Under the pieces are notes generated by a model. The model did no database searches, was not told where the DNA came from, and saw only the letters and a program-made list of their open reading frames with translations. Positions 50,306-61,693 of a DNA stretch of 64,000 nt are shown piece by piece (the first letter of the stretch is position 1; each line of letters starts with the position of its first letter). The position numbers and the translations under genes were made by a program. The stretch is from Tamarix chinensis (lineage: Eukaryota; Streptophyta; Magnoliopsida; Caryophyllales; Tamaricaceae): contig CM060175.1 of NCBI GenBank assembly GCA_030549775.1, positions 79,144,245 through 79,208,244 of the forward strand, read 5' to 3'.

Positions 50306-53300
50306 TTAACTATAAATCCTCTTAGACACGCCAGCAGCCTGATAGTAGTCACAGTGTTCAAGCTGAAATTTGTCCGCCTTAGTCCGACTACCAATACCTT
50401 CCCTCTTATTCCCCCACGCTCTATGCTGGTTCCACCCTCCCCTATTTTGATATCTTCCCTCAGCCTCTCCTGCTGAGCCAATATTACATCCATGGTTTTT
50501 GTTATGATTGATCAATACCCCATCCGAATCCCTCGGCAAACTCGATTCCCACCAGCCACCTCTCTCATTGTTAACAGGTTGACAACGATTATTATCTTGC
50601 CTGGGGGTGTGATGATATCTGTTATCATTATTCCAGCCATTATACCATTCCCAACCACCTTGATTATCTTGCACATTATTCCAGCCACTGCCCCATCCCC
50701 ATCCAACTTGATGATCTTGCACATTATTCCAGCCACTACCCCATCCCCGTCCACCTTGATTATCTTGCAAAACTTTATCATGATGAGGGATTACCCGACC
50801 ATAATTATTATCAGTAGCCTGATTTCCAGTCTCTCCTTCCTGCAGCTTATTTGATCCAGCATCGCCCCAGCCAAAAATAGCCTGACACGAAGGAGGCTCT
50901 TCAGTTATTTTGTGAAGTCCAAGAATCACCGCGCTATCCTCATACTTTTTTGGTGTTGACCTGTAAGGGATGGTGGCGTTGGCAATTTCTCTTTCGAGAT
51001 CCAAGATGAGCTCAAGATCGACATAGGAGTTCCAGTCAATCTCATCGATATAGATATCAGGATCAGGCAATGGAATGTCGCAGGGATGGCCATTAATTTG
51101 TGCCCAAAAACGTGCCTTAGCATTTTTAAATGCTTCTTCGCCAGCAGAGTCATTCCATTCAAAAATGTTTCCATGAAGGTACGCCACCTTCTTGATATCA
51201 ACAACCTTATACCAAGGAACTGCCCCAACTTTACTGCAGAATTTCTTCTCCCATGCGGGGACAGTATAAGATGGATCCTGAACACCTAATTAAAAGGAAA
51301 CAAGATAAGGACCACGTGCATACAAACCAGAATAAATCTACAAACATTAATTATTTGATGTGATAATGTCACAAACTTTAGTTGAAACAATGATACACTA
51401 GCCATATAAATAGGCAAATAAGCTACCGAAATGCAAAAATGAGAAACATACAAGCCATAATAAATAGAAAGGAAAAGAGTCATGGCATGCCGACAAAATA
51501 AATCATTATCAAAAGCCTAGCTTGGCTTCAAACTCAATCTTAATACTTGTTTTTGTCAAAGAGACTTGCATAAGGTTCCAAGTCCTGAAAGTCCAATCAT
51601 CCTAGATAAAGTTTTAAGTTTAAATGAAAGTATGCTACCATATTTGGGGTTACTAATTAGTATGAAGAGGATGATGTATGTTCATGGGCAGTGCTGCATG
51701 GAAATGAACAATTAGCCTACGCAACACGTCCCAAAAACATTTTGTGGAATGACACACAGCGCAAATCACCTTAGAAAACAGCCAAACCAAACAACTATTG
51801 TATAACCTCTCTCATTGCTTCTCGCTTGTCATCACAAGGAGTTCTCCTGCTATCAATTTCATGCTCTCTTTACGCCTGTCTATTTACCCCTTTCTTTCTC
51901 GCTAAAATTTCTCTTGCGTGTTCTGCGTTGCTTCCACACATACCCTCTCTTTCTTCGGAGCTCCTTCTCATCGCTCCCTTTGTTTTTAGACGTTGATAGA
52001 AAAATTATTTCCTTCTCACTTTTTCCTTTTTTTTCCCCTTCAATCGTTTCCTGTGATCGGAACATTATGTGTCTTGGCAATTAGATTTTTTTTTATGACC
52101 AATCTTTGAAGTTGTGTTATTTTAGACTTCGTATATATATATATATATATATATATATGATCAGTATTTTCTCAGTTTCTATTATATACAATTTTAGTGC
52201 TAATGCTAATGGATCAAATTGGTAACCCTTCGAATTTCTTGTGATAGATTTTTTTTTTGGAAATATAACGTTGTTGTACAACTAAATGTGCTAGGTTATT
52301 GTATTCATGGACCCAAAAAGTGTGTGTGTGTGTGTGTGCGTACATATATATATTATTAATTTTTTTGGCATTTCTTAACATCGTTTTCCTCATCACGTGA
52401 AACTCTAGCACCGGAGGAGTTCATTCTATACCCAGATAACAATGTAGTTTTATAAACTGCAGATATACTTACATGTCATTGATCATGAATAATTAATAAA
52501 TCATCATATTGTATAATATAAGTTAAATGCACTCGTAGTCAAAGGCTCTGGCAAAATTATTTGATACTATATTAAGGTATATTATCAGATAAGCAAAGAA
52601 TAAACTTAAAAAAAAAAAAGGTGGTTCCCAGGCCTACCCCCGCAGAATCTACCACAGTAATACCAAATCGGATCAAATTGCGAATACAGGGAAAATCAAC
52701 ATGAGTACGTTAGATTCCTCGTTTAAATCCATCACCTTCCATAATCGTATCAATTCTATGATAACGGTAAACAGTCGACCTATGCGTAATGCCAACGTGG
52801 TTGTCCTACGCATCTACTCGCCGTCAAGGCATCCTATGAATAAGAAGAAAAGAAAGTCCACCGATCAAAAATCTAGAGCTTCTTTTCTGTGGTTTCAAGA
52901 AACCCAAGAGAAACTAGCTAATACCTTAAATAAGAGTTTCCCAACTTTTCATAATCCTTTCATGATTTGGTAGGGCAGCCAGGCGGATTCGTATATGGTG
53001 GAAAGTGGAACCCAGTGTATATAAATCACATCCTTCATATAGAAGCCTCCTGGGTTCAAATCTAGGCTCCGTAGTTAGCAAATGTTTTTAAGGAATGATG
53101 TCACCCTGAGGGGGGTTGGGGGAGAAAGAGTCTAAAACAAAGCTTTGTTGATGTGATGTTAATGGTAAATGAGGTCATTCCATGGGCGATATTACTTAGT
53201 ACGAAAAAGAAAGAATTATTACCTAACAATTTTATCCCTTGCCGACCAACACTCTTTTCCAATCGACAGCAATAAATAAATCATTATCAACATTTGTATT

Positions 53301-53658
53301 TTGTCAATTATATCCCTGCCTTCCTACATATTCATATCATCCTCAACCCAGCAGCATAAAAACTCAAGAAACAAACCTAAACCCTGAAAACCCAAATCCC
53401 TGAAACAAGATTAATCTATTAATATTAACAGACACAGATTAGAGAATCAAACCATGCAATGCAACTAGGAGCAGTTTGGATAAAAGAAACCAAAAGAACG
53501 CTAAAAATAAAAAATATAAATTAACAGTAAAATAACATACTCTGACTACGGGCAGGTCGCCAGTTCTTCGATCTCTGCCCATGACCGCCGCCGCTGGCGC
53601 CGCCCCTTTGATTCCTTCTCCAATTCTCGCCCTTAAATCTTCTGCAATGGTTATCCAT
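50306..53658 (-). CDS. Plant protein of unknown function with Trp/Gly repeats, two exons
   Basis: Exons are 53,658-53,541 (118 nt) and 51,285-50,306 (980 nt); together 366 codons, 365 residues, stop TAA. The intron runs 53,540-51,286 (2,255 bp), opens GTATGT and closes AATTAG, and interrupts codon 40 after its first base. Residues 1-40 are Arg/Gly/Asn-rich (MDNHCRRF, RRNQRGG, GQRSKNWRPARSQS). Residues 41-125 hold the most conserved-looking block: TVPAWEKKFC, AVPWYKVV, EWNDSAGEEAFKNAKARFWA and LPDPDIYIDEIDWN. Residues 214-261 are three tandem 16-residue repeats containing GWGSGWNNVQ, followed by a His/Asn/Gly/Arg-rich tail. I recognise the N-terminal block as typical of an uncharacterised plant family but know no function. 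The basic tail and ends suggest nucleic-acid binding, and the WG/GW repeats could bind Argonaute; both are inference. The ATG is the first in frame with the spliced block. Confidence 0.88.
50621..50764 (-). repeat. 48-bp tandem repeat encoding the Trp/Gly repeats
   Basis: Three in-frame copies of 48 bp encode residues 214-261 of the gene above. Units read D(N/H)Q(G/V)G(R/W)GWGSGWNNVQ, and the third is diverged. Copies one and two are nearly identical in DNA, so the duplication looks fairly recent. Confidence 0.85.
51286..53540 (-). other. Intron of the 365-residue gene
   Basis: It contains (AT)n at 52,131-52,158, (GT)n at 52,319-52,338 and an A-run near 52,610. A plus-strand frame of 90 codons (52,701-52,973) lies inside it and resembles nothing I can name. 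A Pol III B-box-like word GGTTCAAATC is near 53,053. No additional exon is needed, since the two exons join in frame. Confidence 0.75.
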
Positions 53659-53860
53659 CTTCTTAATTTTAAACCCCTAAAACCCAGAATCACCCGCTAG
53701 CAGAACAATCAAGAATTAAACCCAACGCATAAATTAATTCTTTCAAATCAAAGACAAACCAGAAAAACAAAAAGTGGGAGATGAAATTCAGAATTCGGGT
53801 TTTTTTCTTTTAAAATTTTTGAGGAAGTGGATGAGTTCGTACTTCTTCTCACACTTTGAT

Positions 53861-53892
<32 letters not shown>

Positions 53893-53962
53893 GGAATTAT
53901 ATATGAGATAGAGAGCGTACAGACAATTGATAAAAATGAGAAGCAGGCGATCTTTGATGCGG

Positions 53963-53970
53963 TTTTTATA
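53963..53970 (-). promoter_or_regulatory. Candidate TATA box of the 365-residue gene
   Basis: On the minus strand CCTTTATAAAAACCGC lies about 305 bp upstream of the ATG. An AAT/ATT microsatellite at 53,863-53,892 would then fall in the 5' leader. Position is plausible but unproven. Confidence 0.3.
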
Positions 53971-54170
53971 AAGGTTCAGTTGAGAGTTGAAAAAAGCGGC
54001 GTGATTGATGAGGAAATTTCTGTAGGCGTTTGTAAGGATTCCAGAAAAAAACCAAGCAATTAAAGAGAAAACAAAGAGAGAAATATACGAAACAAATAAA
54101 CAATCGAAATATAAAAGGAACAACTCTAAATTCGGATTTCGTGCAGTATGACAATTGTAGTAATCTTGGG

Positions 54171-54909
54171 CTGTTTGTTGTGAATCTTTGGAGTTGTTGG
54201 TTGTGGTGGTGAGGTACGGATAGCTGTCATTTTTTTTTCAATTTAATTATATATATTTCCCTTATTTACGTAACACATATTCCTCTCCTTTTCTTCCCCG
54301 CGTCTTGATTCCTCCCCTATCTTTGATCTTTTTCCCCTCCTTTTCCTCGTGTTTTTTTAATCTAATCTGAGTAAGAATCTTTGAGCCGGTTGTCCGGTTG
54401 TGAGGACAAACATTTCAAAACTTATCTTGATGTATAAAAATATGATTTCTTGGCAATTTCATATAAATTTATTTGGTTTAACACTAAAAAAATTATTTAT
54501 CTTTCAATTTTTATTTGAGAGAGGCAGAATTTATAAAGGAAGCTGAGCAATAACAAACATATTATTTGTAGTTTTTAGTATTAAAAGTCGTATTTGAGAC
54601 TAAAGATAGAGTTAATGTAGACTACGTAATGTTGTTTGGTTCTATACAATTTTCGTGTATATATTATACGCGGTTAATAATTATAAAATAATATTTTACA
54701 TCCCATTAGTTATACTTCTTTTGTTTGTATCTTTTTATCCGTAGATCATGGTTCCCAAGATGCACGAGATAATTTTATTGTTGTTGAAATCTTTGGTTAT
54801 TTAAATGTATCACTTCCTCAAGCCCCACCCCTTGTTATTTCATGGCCAAACAAGAAGTTGCTACTCTCTCAATTCTCAATCCATCCTTCTATTTGAACGA
54901 CTAGAAGCA
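54171..54909. other. Upstream intergenic region
   Basis: AT-rich with pyrimidine-rich stretches around 54,280-54,350; no gene seen. Confidence 0.4.
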
Positions 54910-55005
54910 ATGGACAAAGGCAGAGAGAGACCTTTCTTTCTATGGTGTGTGTTGCCTCTCCTTCTCTATGTCTTCACCACCGAAAGAGCCAACCGACGTG
55001 GGTGA
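54910..55005 (+). CDS. Short signal-peptide-like frame, uncertain
   Basis: ATG at 54,910 opens a 31-codon frame: a charged start (MDKGRERP), then a hydrophobic stretch FFLWCVLPLLLYVF followed by TTERANRRG and TGA. This has the shape of a secretory signal peptide or a single membrane anchor. The end GACGTGGGTGAATC could be a splice donor (G|GTGAAT), so it may be a first exon. I found no convincing downstream exon, and it may be fortuitous. An upstream in-frame ATG at 54,805 gives 66 codons. Confidence 0.25.
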   Translation: MDKGRERPFFLWCVLPLLLYVFTTERANRRG

Positions 55006-55806
55006 ATCAGCGACGCCTATTATCAACCTAGTTTAGAAGTTCTCCCCCTTATTTTGAATTAGTTTTTATATGTATTTTCAATTATTGTGTGTAGAGTGGA
55101 GTGTGCTTGTATTTGAATTTCAAATTAGGGTTCATCTATTATTATGTTTATAATTTGATTGTATTTGTATATTTTTTTTTCTTTGTTGGTTTGGTTAGTT
55201 GATTTTTTATGAAGTAATATTGATTTACTTTTTAGGGTTTTGTTTATTGTGAAACATTATAGCCATAGGTAAGATGATTTTGTGTTTGTGCCATGGTGAA
55301 GCTTTTTATGCTTGTTGTTAAGTGTCAATTTTGATTAGTAGTTCATTGAGTTAAATTTGTTGATTGCATATTTTACTTTGATAAATAAATGTGAAAATAT
55401 ATTCAAAAGAAACTTAAAAATAAAGGAGGCGCTAGTGGGAGTAACCTTTTTCTAATTATTCAACTAGAAATGATGAACAACCTCAAGCCACATAACAAAA
55501 TTGCGTAGAATTAAATTCTCTAGATCTTGATTCGAGTTTGAGGGAAAAAAATTAGATTTCATCAAAACCAACAATATAAGGTTAGGAGATCTTATATTCA
55601 ATTTGGACCTTTCTAGCCTTATATACATAATTATCCTGTTAAGCTTATTGCTGGAAAAAAATGAAGATTTATTTTAGCTTGGTTTGATCAATATAATTGG
55701 TCAGGATATAGTATAGCAACGAATGTTGCTTTTTTGCTTACTGTGTTACTTGCTTAAACATGGGTATGAAACTAATTTTCATATAGTATGATTATGGATA
55801 ATATTA
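55006..55806. other. AT-rich region, nothing recognised
   Basis: No credible coding sequence or repeat. Confidence 0.35.
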
Positions 55807-55808
55807 TA

Positions 55809-55848
<40 letters not shown>

Positions 55849-55853
55849 TTACA

Positions 55854-55901
<48 letters not shown>
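55807..55901. repeat. (ATT)n and (AT)n microsatellites
   Basis: About 13 ATT units (55,807-55,847) and about 22 AT units (55,857-55,901), separated by TTACACTG. Confidence 0.95.
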
Positions 55902-55902
<1 letters not shown>

Positions 55903-56456
55903 TTGTTATTTGTTGGGACCCTATGAATTTTATTTTATATGTTCATCAGTAGTATGCTTACCACCATATCATTTGAGCATTATTGTATGATATCATTTCT
56001 CATTTATTATATACTTTATCTCGTAGTAATACATGCATGATAGCATTTTGCTATAACTATGTGATATTATGTAACATTATTTCAATGCCTTATCTCTCCT
56101 TCGAAACTCGATAAATTTATTATGAAATATAAAAATATAGATATTAAAAAGGGAGTTATTATATGTACACCTAAATTATTAACTTTATACCCCTCATAAC
56201 CCCATTATTTTTGTGTTTGACCATTTTAGCCTTTTCATTTCTCCATTCCTCTCCTCTTTAATTCTCTTTTCTCTCTTCTCCTCCATGAATCTTCAACATT
56301 TAATCACCCAATCTTCAATATAATAATTATTGAAGAAGAGAATAATGATAATGATTATTTTAGTCAAAAAGAGTTTGACAAAATAATGGTAAGTCATATT
56401 TAAAAAAATATTGGAACTCTTAAGCGACCCAAATACCCCCACTTCATCCACGTAAT

Positions 56457-56597
56457 CTACCCATTAGAGGGTAAGGTTAACGAGTGATACACCTATTAGA
56501 GGGTAAGTATGACGGGGTCATTCACCTGTTAGAGGATAGGTATGATGCATTATTCACCCATTAGGGGGTAAGTTATGATGGATCATCCACCTATTGA
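56457..56597. repeat. 32-33 bp minisatellite
   Basis: Just over four copies of CACCCATTAGAGGGTAAGTA then TGACGGGTCATT-like sequence. Unit starts near 56,463, 56,495, 56,528, 56,560 and 56,593. It lies directly upstream of the MULE remnant. Confidence 0.85.
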
Positions 56598-56749
56598 TCT
56601 AATACTATAGCGAAAAAATTACCCAAAAATCCTCTTTCTGTAAATTTTTATTATTCATTTTTATATTTATAGGCTCCTTATAAACTTTTTTTATTAATTA
56701 CAATATCAAGATATACTTAATATATATTGAAGTGAATTGTTTGCTACAG

Positions 56750-57585
56750 AAAAGATTTTTAATGATAGTGAGTTGTTAATTCAATGGTTAAAAAAATTTA
56801 AAGGTCGCGTAATATGGTTTTAGGTATCGAGAGGTTGAAAAAAGGTGGAGGTTGGATATAGTGTGATAGAAGTGATGCATATAGAAGATAGACTTCGGTG
56901 AATTTTGAAATTATTTGATCTATCAGGTCTAAAAAGTGTGGTTGTGAATTCAAAATACGTGGAAAAAAGGATGCTTGTGGTGGTTGGAGACTGGTGGTAT
57001 AATGTAGTCTACATAATCATAGATTAGGAAAGTATTTGTAGGGACATTCTTTTGATTGTTGATTATTGCCCAAATAATGCACGTTGGTGTATGAACTAAC
57101 CTTAATAAATGTCAAACCAAGGGATATTTTTGATAAGTTAAAGTGGGGGTGATGGAGATAATATTGCAATGCTTAGGATAATCTACATTGCCAAAAATAA
57201 GTTTAAGGTCCCGAGTTTGATGGGTTGTATAGCCATGAAAAATATATTTCACTTTATGAAAATCAACAAATATCATTCATGGCATCATTGGTTGCCCGAC
57301 TCTGATGCTATTAGTGAACACAGGCGGATTCTATTATTTTTTGCATGCATTTCCATATGTCAATTATTGGGATTGCACATATAAAACCATTAAATACAAC
57401 ATTTCTTTCTTGGAAGTTGTTGGTTGTGTGTTTAGTGGTAATAATTTTACCACTAATTTGGAATTTATGACAAAGAAAAAGAAATATAAATACAAATGGG
57501 TGCTTGATAAGGTAAATAGATTGATGGATCTTCATGAACCATATATAGTGATCACTAACAAGGAACTAGGACCGACACAAATGAT
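56750..57585 (+). pseudogene. Mutator-like (MULE) transposase, 5' part
   Basis: Frames shift, but the order of pieces fits plant MULE/FAR1-type transposases: DSELLIQWLKK (56,766), VVVGDWW (56,975), VKPRDIFDKLK (57,110), IIYIAKNKFKVPSLMG (57,178) and MKINKYHSWH (57,258). Then the catalytic-core start FLHAFPYVNYWDCTYKTIKY (57,335-57,394), FLEVVGCVFSGNNFTTNLEF, KYKWVLDKVNRLMDL and IVITNKELG (to about 57,575). The first catalytic Asp-like residue in YWDCTYKT is kept. Stops, frameshifts and insertion of unit H make it inactive. The 3' part resumes at 61,694. Confidence 0.8.
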
Positions 57586-57586
57586 A

Positions 57587-57701
57587 ACATCCCCAAAAAT
57601 TATCATTGAAAAATTTCATTTTAAATGAAAAAACATACACTATAAGAGGGGGTGTTACCACCGTAAATGGTATAAGTCTAGCCCTAGGCCATCCTTATAC
57701 C
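57587..57701 (-). other. Two-hairpin tail of unit H
   Basis: Hairpin 1: GGTATAAG (57,669-57,676) pairs perfectly with CTTATACC (57,694-57,701), a sequence different from A yet fully complementary. Hairpin 2: TAACATCCCC pairs with GGGGGTGTTA. Confidence 0.6.
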
Positions 57702-58199
57702 AACTGCAAGGCAAAGTAGAAAAATGTGCAACCATGATAAACATATCAAGGAAAGCATTTCATAACATAACAAGGGTTAAATGTTTGTTACCAAGAAAAT
57801 ATTGAAATACATAAACGTTGTTCAACTGAAATAAAACATTAAACTAGAAAGCTGAAATGGTTAATAGCTAGATTTCACTCTCTATTGGCCCCAACCTTGA
57901 ATTTTGCAGCATCACTCTGCCCCGATCATATCACTATAAGCGACAAAGTCATCTAGGGCATCCTTAGTCACCTACATAGACTCAAGAGGGGATATTGCTC
58001 GTGGAAATGAACATCACCCATAAAAGGGGTGATCAGTACACTGCATACTCAGTAAGTTAATAACACAATCAAGCATAAGAAGTTCACAACATCATAGTAA
58101 GAACTATAATGCGCATAAGCAGCTCATAATGATTCATACATTATTATTTGGACTTAGGATAATAGTGTCGTAATTAGTCAACTCATGAATTATGTCCAC

Positions 58200-58700
58200 A
58201 TGGGCCCGAGACTCCACTATTCTCAACGGTGGATCGATAAATAAGATACAACCCTAGGGTATCATGCCCCTAGCCACTATTCTCATTAGTGGATCGTTAT
58301 ATAAAGCACAACCGGTCTAGCCCACGTAGTATTCCACTGTAAATGATTAGTATCTTCTCATAGTTTAACATTATCCAAGGGTTTTATTACTTGAAATTGG
58401 GACCCCGCTATTCTTACTAGTGGATTGGTAAATAAGGTACATCCTTAGAGTAGTACGCACCTGCCCACTATTCTTACCGGTGGATCGGTTAAAAGGATTC
58501 AACCGGCCCCGACCTAAGTGATCTTCTATTTTAAGTAATTAGTGTCTTCCCAGAGTTATTATCATCCAATGGTCTTAATTACTTGAGTGTAGGACCCCAC
58601 TATTCTCAGTAGTGGATCGATAAATAAGGTACAACCCTAGGTCAGCACACACTTAACCATTATTCTCACTGGTGGATCGGTCAACAGGGCACAACCAGCC
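58200..58700. repeat. CCACTATTCTCANNGGTGGATCG array of unit H
   Basis: About seven degenerate reverse copies of the CCACCGG...GTGG unit seen in A and B, with AT-rich centres changed to TTCTCA or TTCTTA. Confidence 0.75.
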
Positions 58701-60079
58701 CTGAATCAATTGATCTTCTACTTTAAATGATTAGTGTCTTATGTTTTTATATACCACACACACAACCATGAACCACTCAAGTATGAATCCTACCTTACTA
58801 CCACCCCGATCCAACCTTAACCCCTTAGAAACCTTTGTTTCCCAATCCTGGTATATCCTCACCTCCTAATGATCCTTTGAGTCCCTAGTTTATCCAAAAA
58901 CTCAAACCTGTCATCAAAAACCCCTTTATTCATGAATCATAGCCCATTTCTCCCATTCCTCATGTATGATAACAATTGGCCTTTTGAGTTACTTTTTAAA
59001 CCCTAATTTTTACCAAGTTAGCCTATCCTCTTCTCTACCACTTATTTAGACCTAAATTTCCACAACCAAGCATATATTAATATGAACATCCATCCCCTAA
59101 AGTTTTGTATCCTAACTCCTTCATTTTGCACATGCGATGACAACCTTCCTAATGGACTCATCTCGAAACCCTAATTTTACCTTAGTAGTTGTATCTACTT
59201 CTACTTATCCCACTTGGCCATTAGACTTAACACACAATCCCCAAAAAGCATATTTAACATCATAGTTCAGAGGCACAACCAAGCTCTCCCATTTCCTACA
59301 TGTGATAATGACCTACTCCTAGGGTTTTGAACTGCCAAAACCCTAACTCCACATACTTAGTACTCTCCCATTCCTTAGCATCCAAGGACTCCCCCATTTG
59401 TTTCCAAGCTACCCAAAAATACCATCATCTCCCCCATAACCATTTTAACAACTATCAACTATCCCTCACTTAGTGACCCCTAGATATATACCATATTAGG
59501 CTTAACTCACCCGATATGGTTAACCCTTTCCATGCAATATCTGCCCTAGTCTTTTTTTATAATTACCATAATTATTATTTAACATCTCCAAAAGGATATT
59601 TGACTAAATTTTTCCTTAGGGTTTCCCTATATGCCATTTTTCACAATATTGACCAAAATGCCCATGGGTCTCCAAAATCCTACCTAAGTCTCATCACTTA
59701 AAATACAAGAATTTCTCAATAATCCCAAAACATGCAGTACCACATAATAGCATTACACATCAACATAGTCACGTTTGTACATATTCTCACCTTAGATCTT
59801 TGTAAGGCAAGCTGCACAACCACCCTAGAACGTGTAACATTTCATGCAAGTATTCACTTAACACATAATAAAATCACATAAAAATAATGCCTTAGCTATG
59901 AATATATCCTTACTAAAACGAATCTAGTCTTGAAGCAAGAATAACCTATGCCTCCTCTTCTGTGGTTGCCGAAACAGTACCTAAAAATGGCAATACCCGA
60001 ACTTAGGCTATCATATCCTTCTTTTTCCGTCCCCTTTTCTTTTTTTTTAATAAAATAATGACGATGACGACGGCGATGA

Positions 60080-60219
60080 TAATACTAATAATACTAATAA
60101 TACTAATACTAATACTAATACTAATACTAATACTAATACTAATACTAATACTAATACTAATACTAATACTAATACTAATACTAATACTAATACTCATAAT
60201 GATGATGATGATGATGATG

Positions 60220-60265
<46 letters not shown>
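60080..60265. repeat. (TACTAA)n, (GAT)n and (AAT)n microsatellites in unit H
   Basis: A near-perfect hexamer array of ACTAAT units (60,080-60,195, about 18 copies), then seven or eight GAT units (60,199-60,221), then about 14 AAT units (60,222-60,265). It occupies the place of the ATT module of unit A. Confidence 0.95.
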
Positions 60266-60267
<2 letters not shown>

Positions 60268-60845
60268 TAAATGGAACTCAAAATGGAGGAAAGGGAAGTG
60301 GTAGTGACCAAAATAGGTAAGAGAAGTGGAGGGCAGTGTGGCGGAGGTGGCGTAAGGTGGGGAGTGGTTTTTGGTTGGATAAAGAGCGGGAGTTAACCTT
60401 TTGGGGGTTAAGGGTGGTGTTGGTACCATGTAGTCCAATGGGAGGAAGGTGGGTCATGATGACTAGTGGTGGCACAATTGAGAGGGAGGGAGGAGAAAAG
60501 AAAGGAAATAGAGGGGAGACGGTGGTGGAAAGAGCTAGTTGCATAGTTTGGGCACCTGTGTAGGGTTTGAGGTGTGGTAGCTGTGTAGAGAGAATGGGTT
60601 GGTGGTGATGGTGTATGGTGGTGTAGGGTGGCGTGACCTGCCCATTTTGTAGAATCAAGGAGGGGAAAGGAAGGGGATAAGGAGGGGGATGGGGAACTTA
60701 TTAGGTGTAGGGAGGTATAGGGATGGAAGAAGGGAGGAGTTTGGGGGCGTTGTGTTCTAGTTGTGAGGTGGAGGCGGCGGAAGGCTGGAATAGGGAGGAT
60801 AGGGGGCATAGGTCGATGAGGGAGAAGATAGGAGATGGCAGTGTT

Positions 60846-60859
60846 GGGGGGTATTTATA
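60846..60859 (-). promoter_or_regulatory. Candidate TATA box of unit H
   Basis: The minus strand reads TATAAATACCCCCC, identical to the core of the box in unit D and close to that of A, at an equivalent place inside the polypyrimidine region. Confidence 0.45.
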
Positions 60860-61596
60860 GGCTATAGAGGGACAATGAGGACAAAAGAGGAAGGGGACAA
60901 GGTGGCGGTCGTAGGGCAACACGATAGCGGCAGGGCAAGATGGTGTAGGGTAGGTATAAGGGTCATGTAGTATAGGGGTGCGTGCAGGGGTCGTGTAAGG
61001 GGGACCGTGGAGACATATGCCATCATACATGCCTTGTATGGCTGAGAAGGGAAAGAAGGAGGGAGGTCGACTGGGTTGCAGGTTTGTAGGGGTGAAAATT
61101 AAAGGGAGGAGATCATGTAGGGTCTGCAGGCGAGAGGTAGGAGACAAGGAGAGAAAGGGAAAAGATGAAAGAAGGGAGGGAGAAAAAAGGAAAAGAAGAA
61201 AAGAGGGAGGGGTTGGGTTGTTACCCTGGAAAAAAAAAAGAAAAAAGGGAGAGGGGAAATGTGCTGGGTTAGTCAGGGGACAAAGGAAAAGAAAATGAGG
61301 GAGGCTGCTTGGGCTAGCTGTAGTGTAGCCCAGGCAAGGGAGGAAGAAGAAAAGAAGAAGAAGAAGGAAGAAAAGAAAATAGAAAGAAAAGGAGAAAGGA
61401 GAGCAAAAAATAAAGGAAAAAGGGAAAGGAAAAAAGGAGAAAAAGGTTGTGGGATTTTTAGGTTGGGTTTTTGGAAAATTTATTAGAAATTATAAAAATA
61501 ATTGAAAATTATTATTAATTTATCTATAATTTATTTTAGGCTAAATAATTAAAATAATATCTCAAAATTATGCTACATAATAAATTTGAAATCTCA

Positions 61597-61628
<32 letters not shown>

Positions 61629-61693
61629 CATGTACATCTATTTTATTTTATTTATTATTTTATTATTTATTCTTATAAATTTTTTTGGGATAT

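Larger units (their letters stand above)
57587..61692 (-). mobile_element. Unit H: reverse LTR-like element splitting the MULE transposase
   Basis: The left end is TGATAACATCCCCAAAAATT and the right end TTTTGGGATATTACA. The word ACAAAT occurs on both sides (57,581-57,586 and 61,691-61,696), so a 5-bp ACAAA or CAAAT duplication is likely and the exact edges are ambiguous by one or two bases. Removing H rejoins the transposase frame at the codons for Thr-Gln. Plus-strand order: hairpin tail (57,587-57,701), CCACCGG-type array (58,200-58,700), a long CCCTAA-containing stretch, a TACTAA array (60,080-60,195), a polypurine tract (60,270-61,460) with a reversed TATA box, and AT-rich head. About 4.1 kb, non-coding. 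Confidence 0.78.

Noticed and set aside
50306..51187. Single-exon reading of the minus-strand gene starting at 51,187
   Set aside because: The codon there is GTG, and the frame extends upstream through a clean splice acceptor to a first exon with ATG that continues the same protein block.
52701..52973. 90-codon plus-strand frame inside the intron of the 365-residue gene
   Set aside because: No recognised similarity, opposite strand, within a spliced intron; organelle-derived DNA was considered but I could not match it to any plastid or mitochondrial gene.
52970..53100. Possible tRNA-derived SINE (GGTTCAAATC B-box, TGGTGGAAAGTGG as A-box)
   Set aside because: Only the B-box word is good; A-box spacing and a 3' tail are not convincing and no target duplication was found.
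53439..53693. Minus-strand 84-codon frame over exon 1
   Set aside because: It is the wrong frame: it ignores the GTATGT donor and does not join the conserved block in exon 2.
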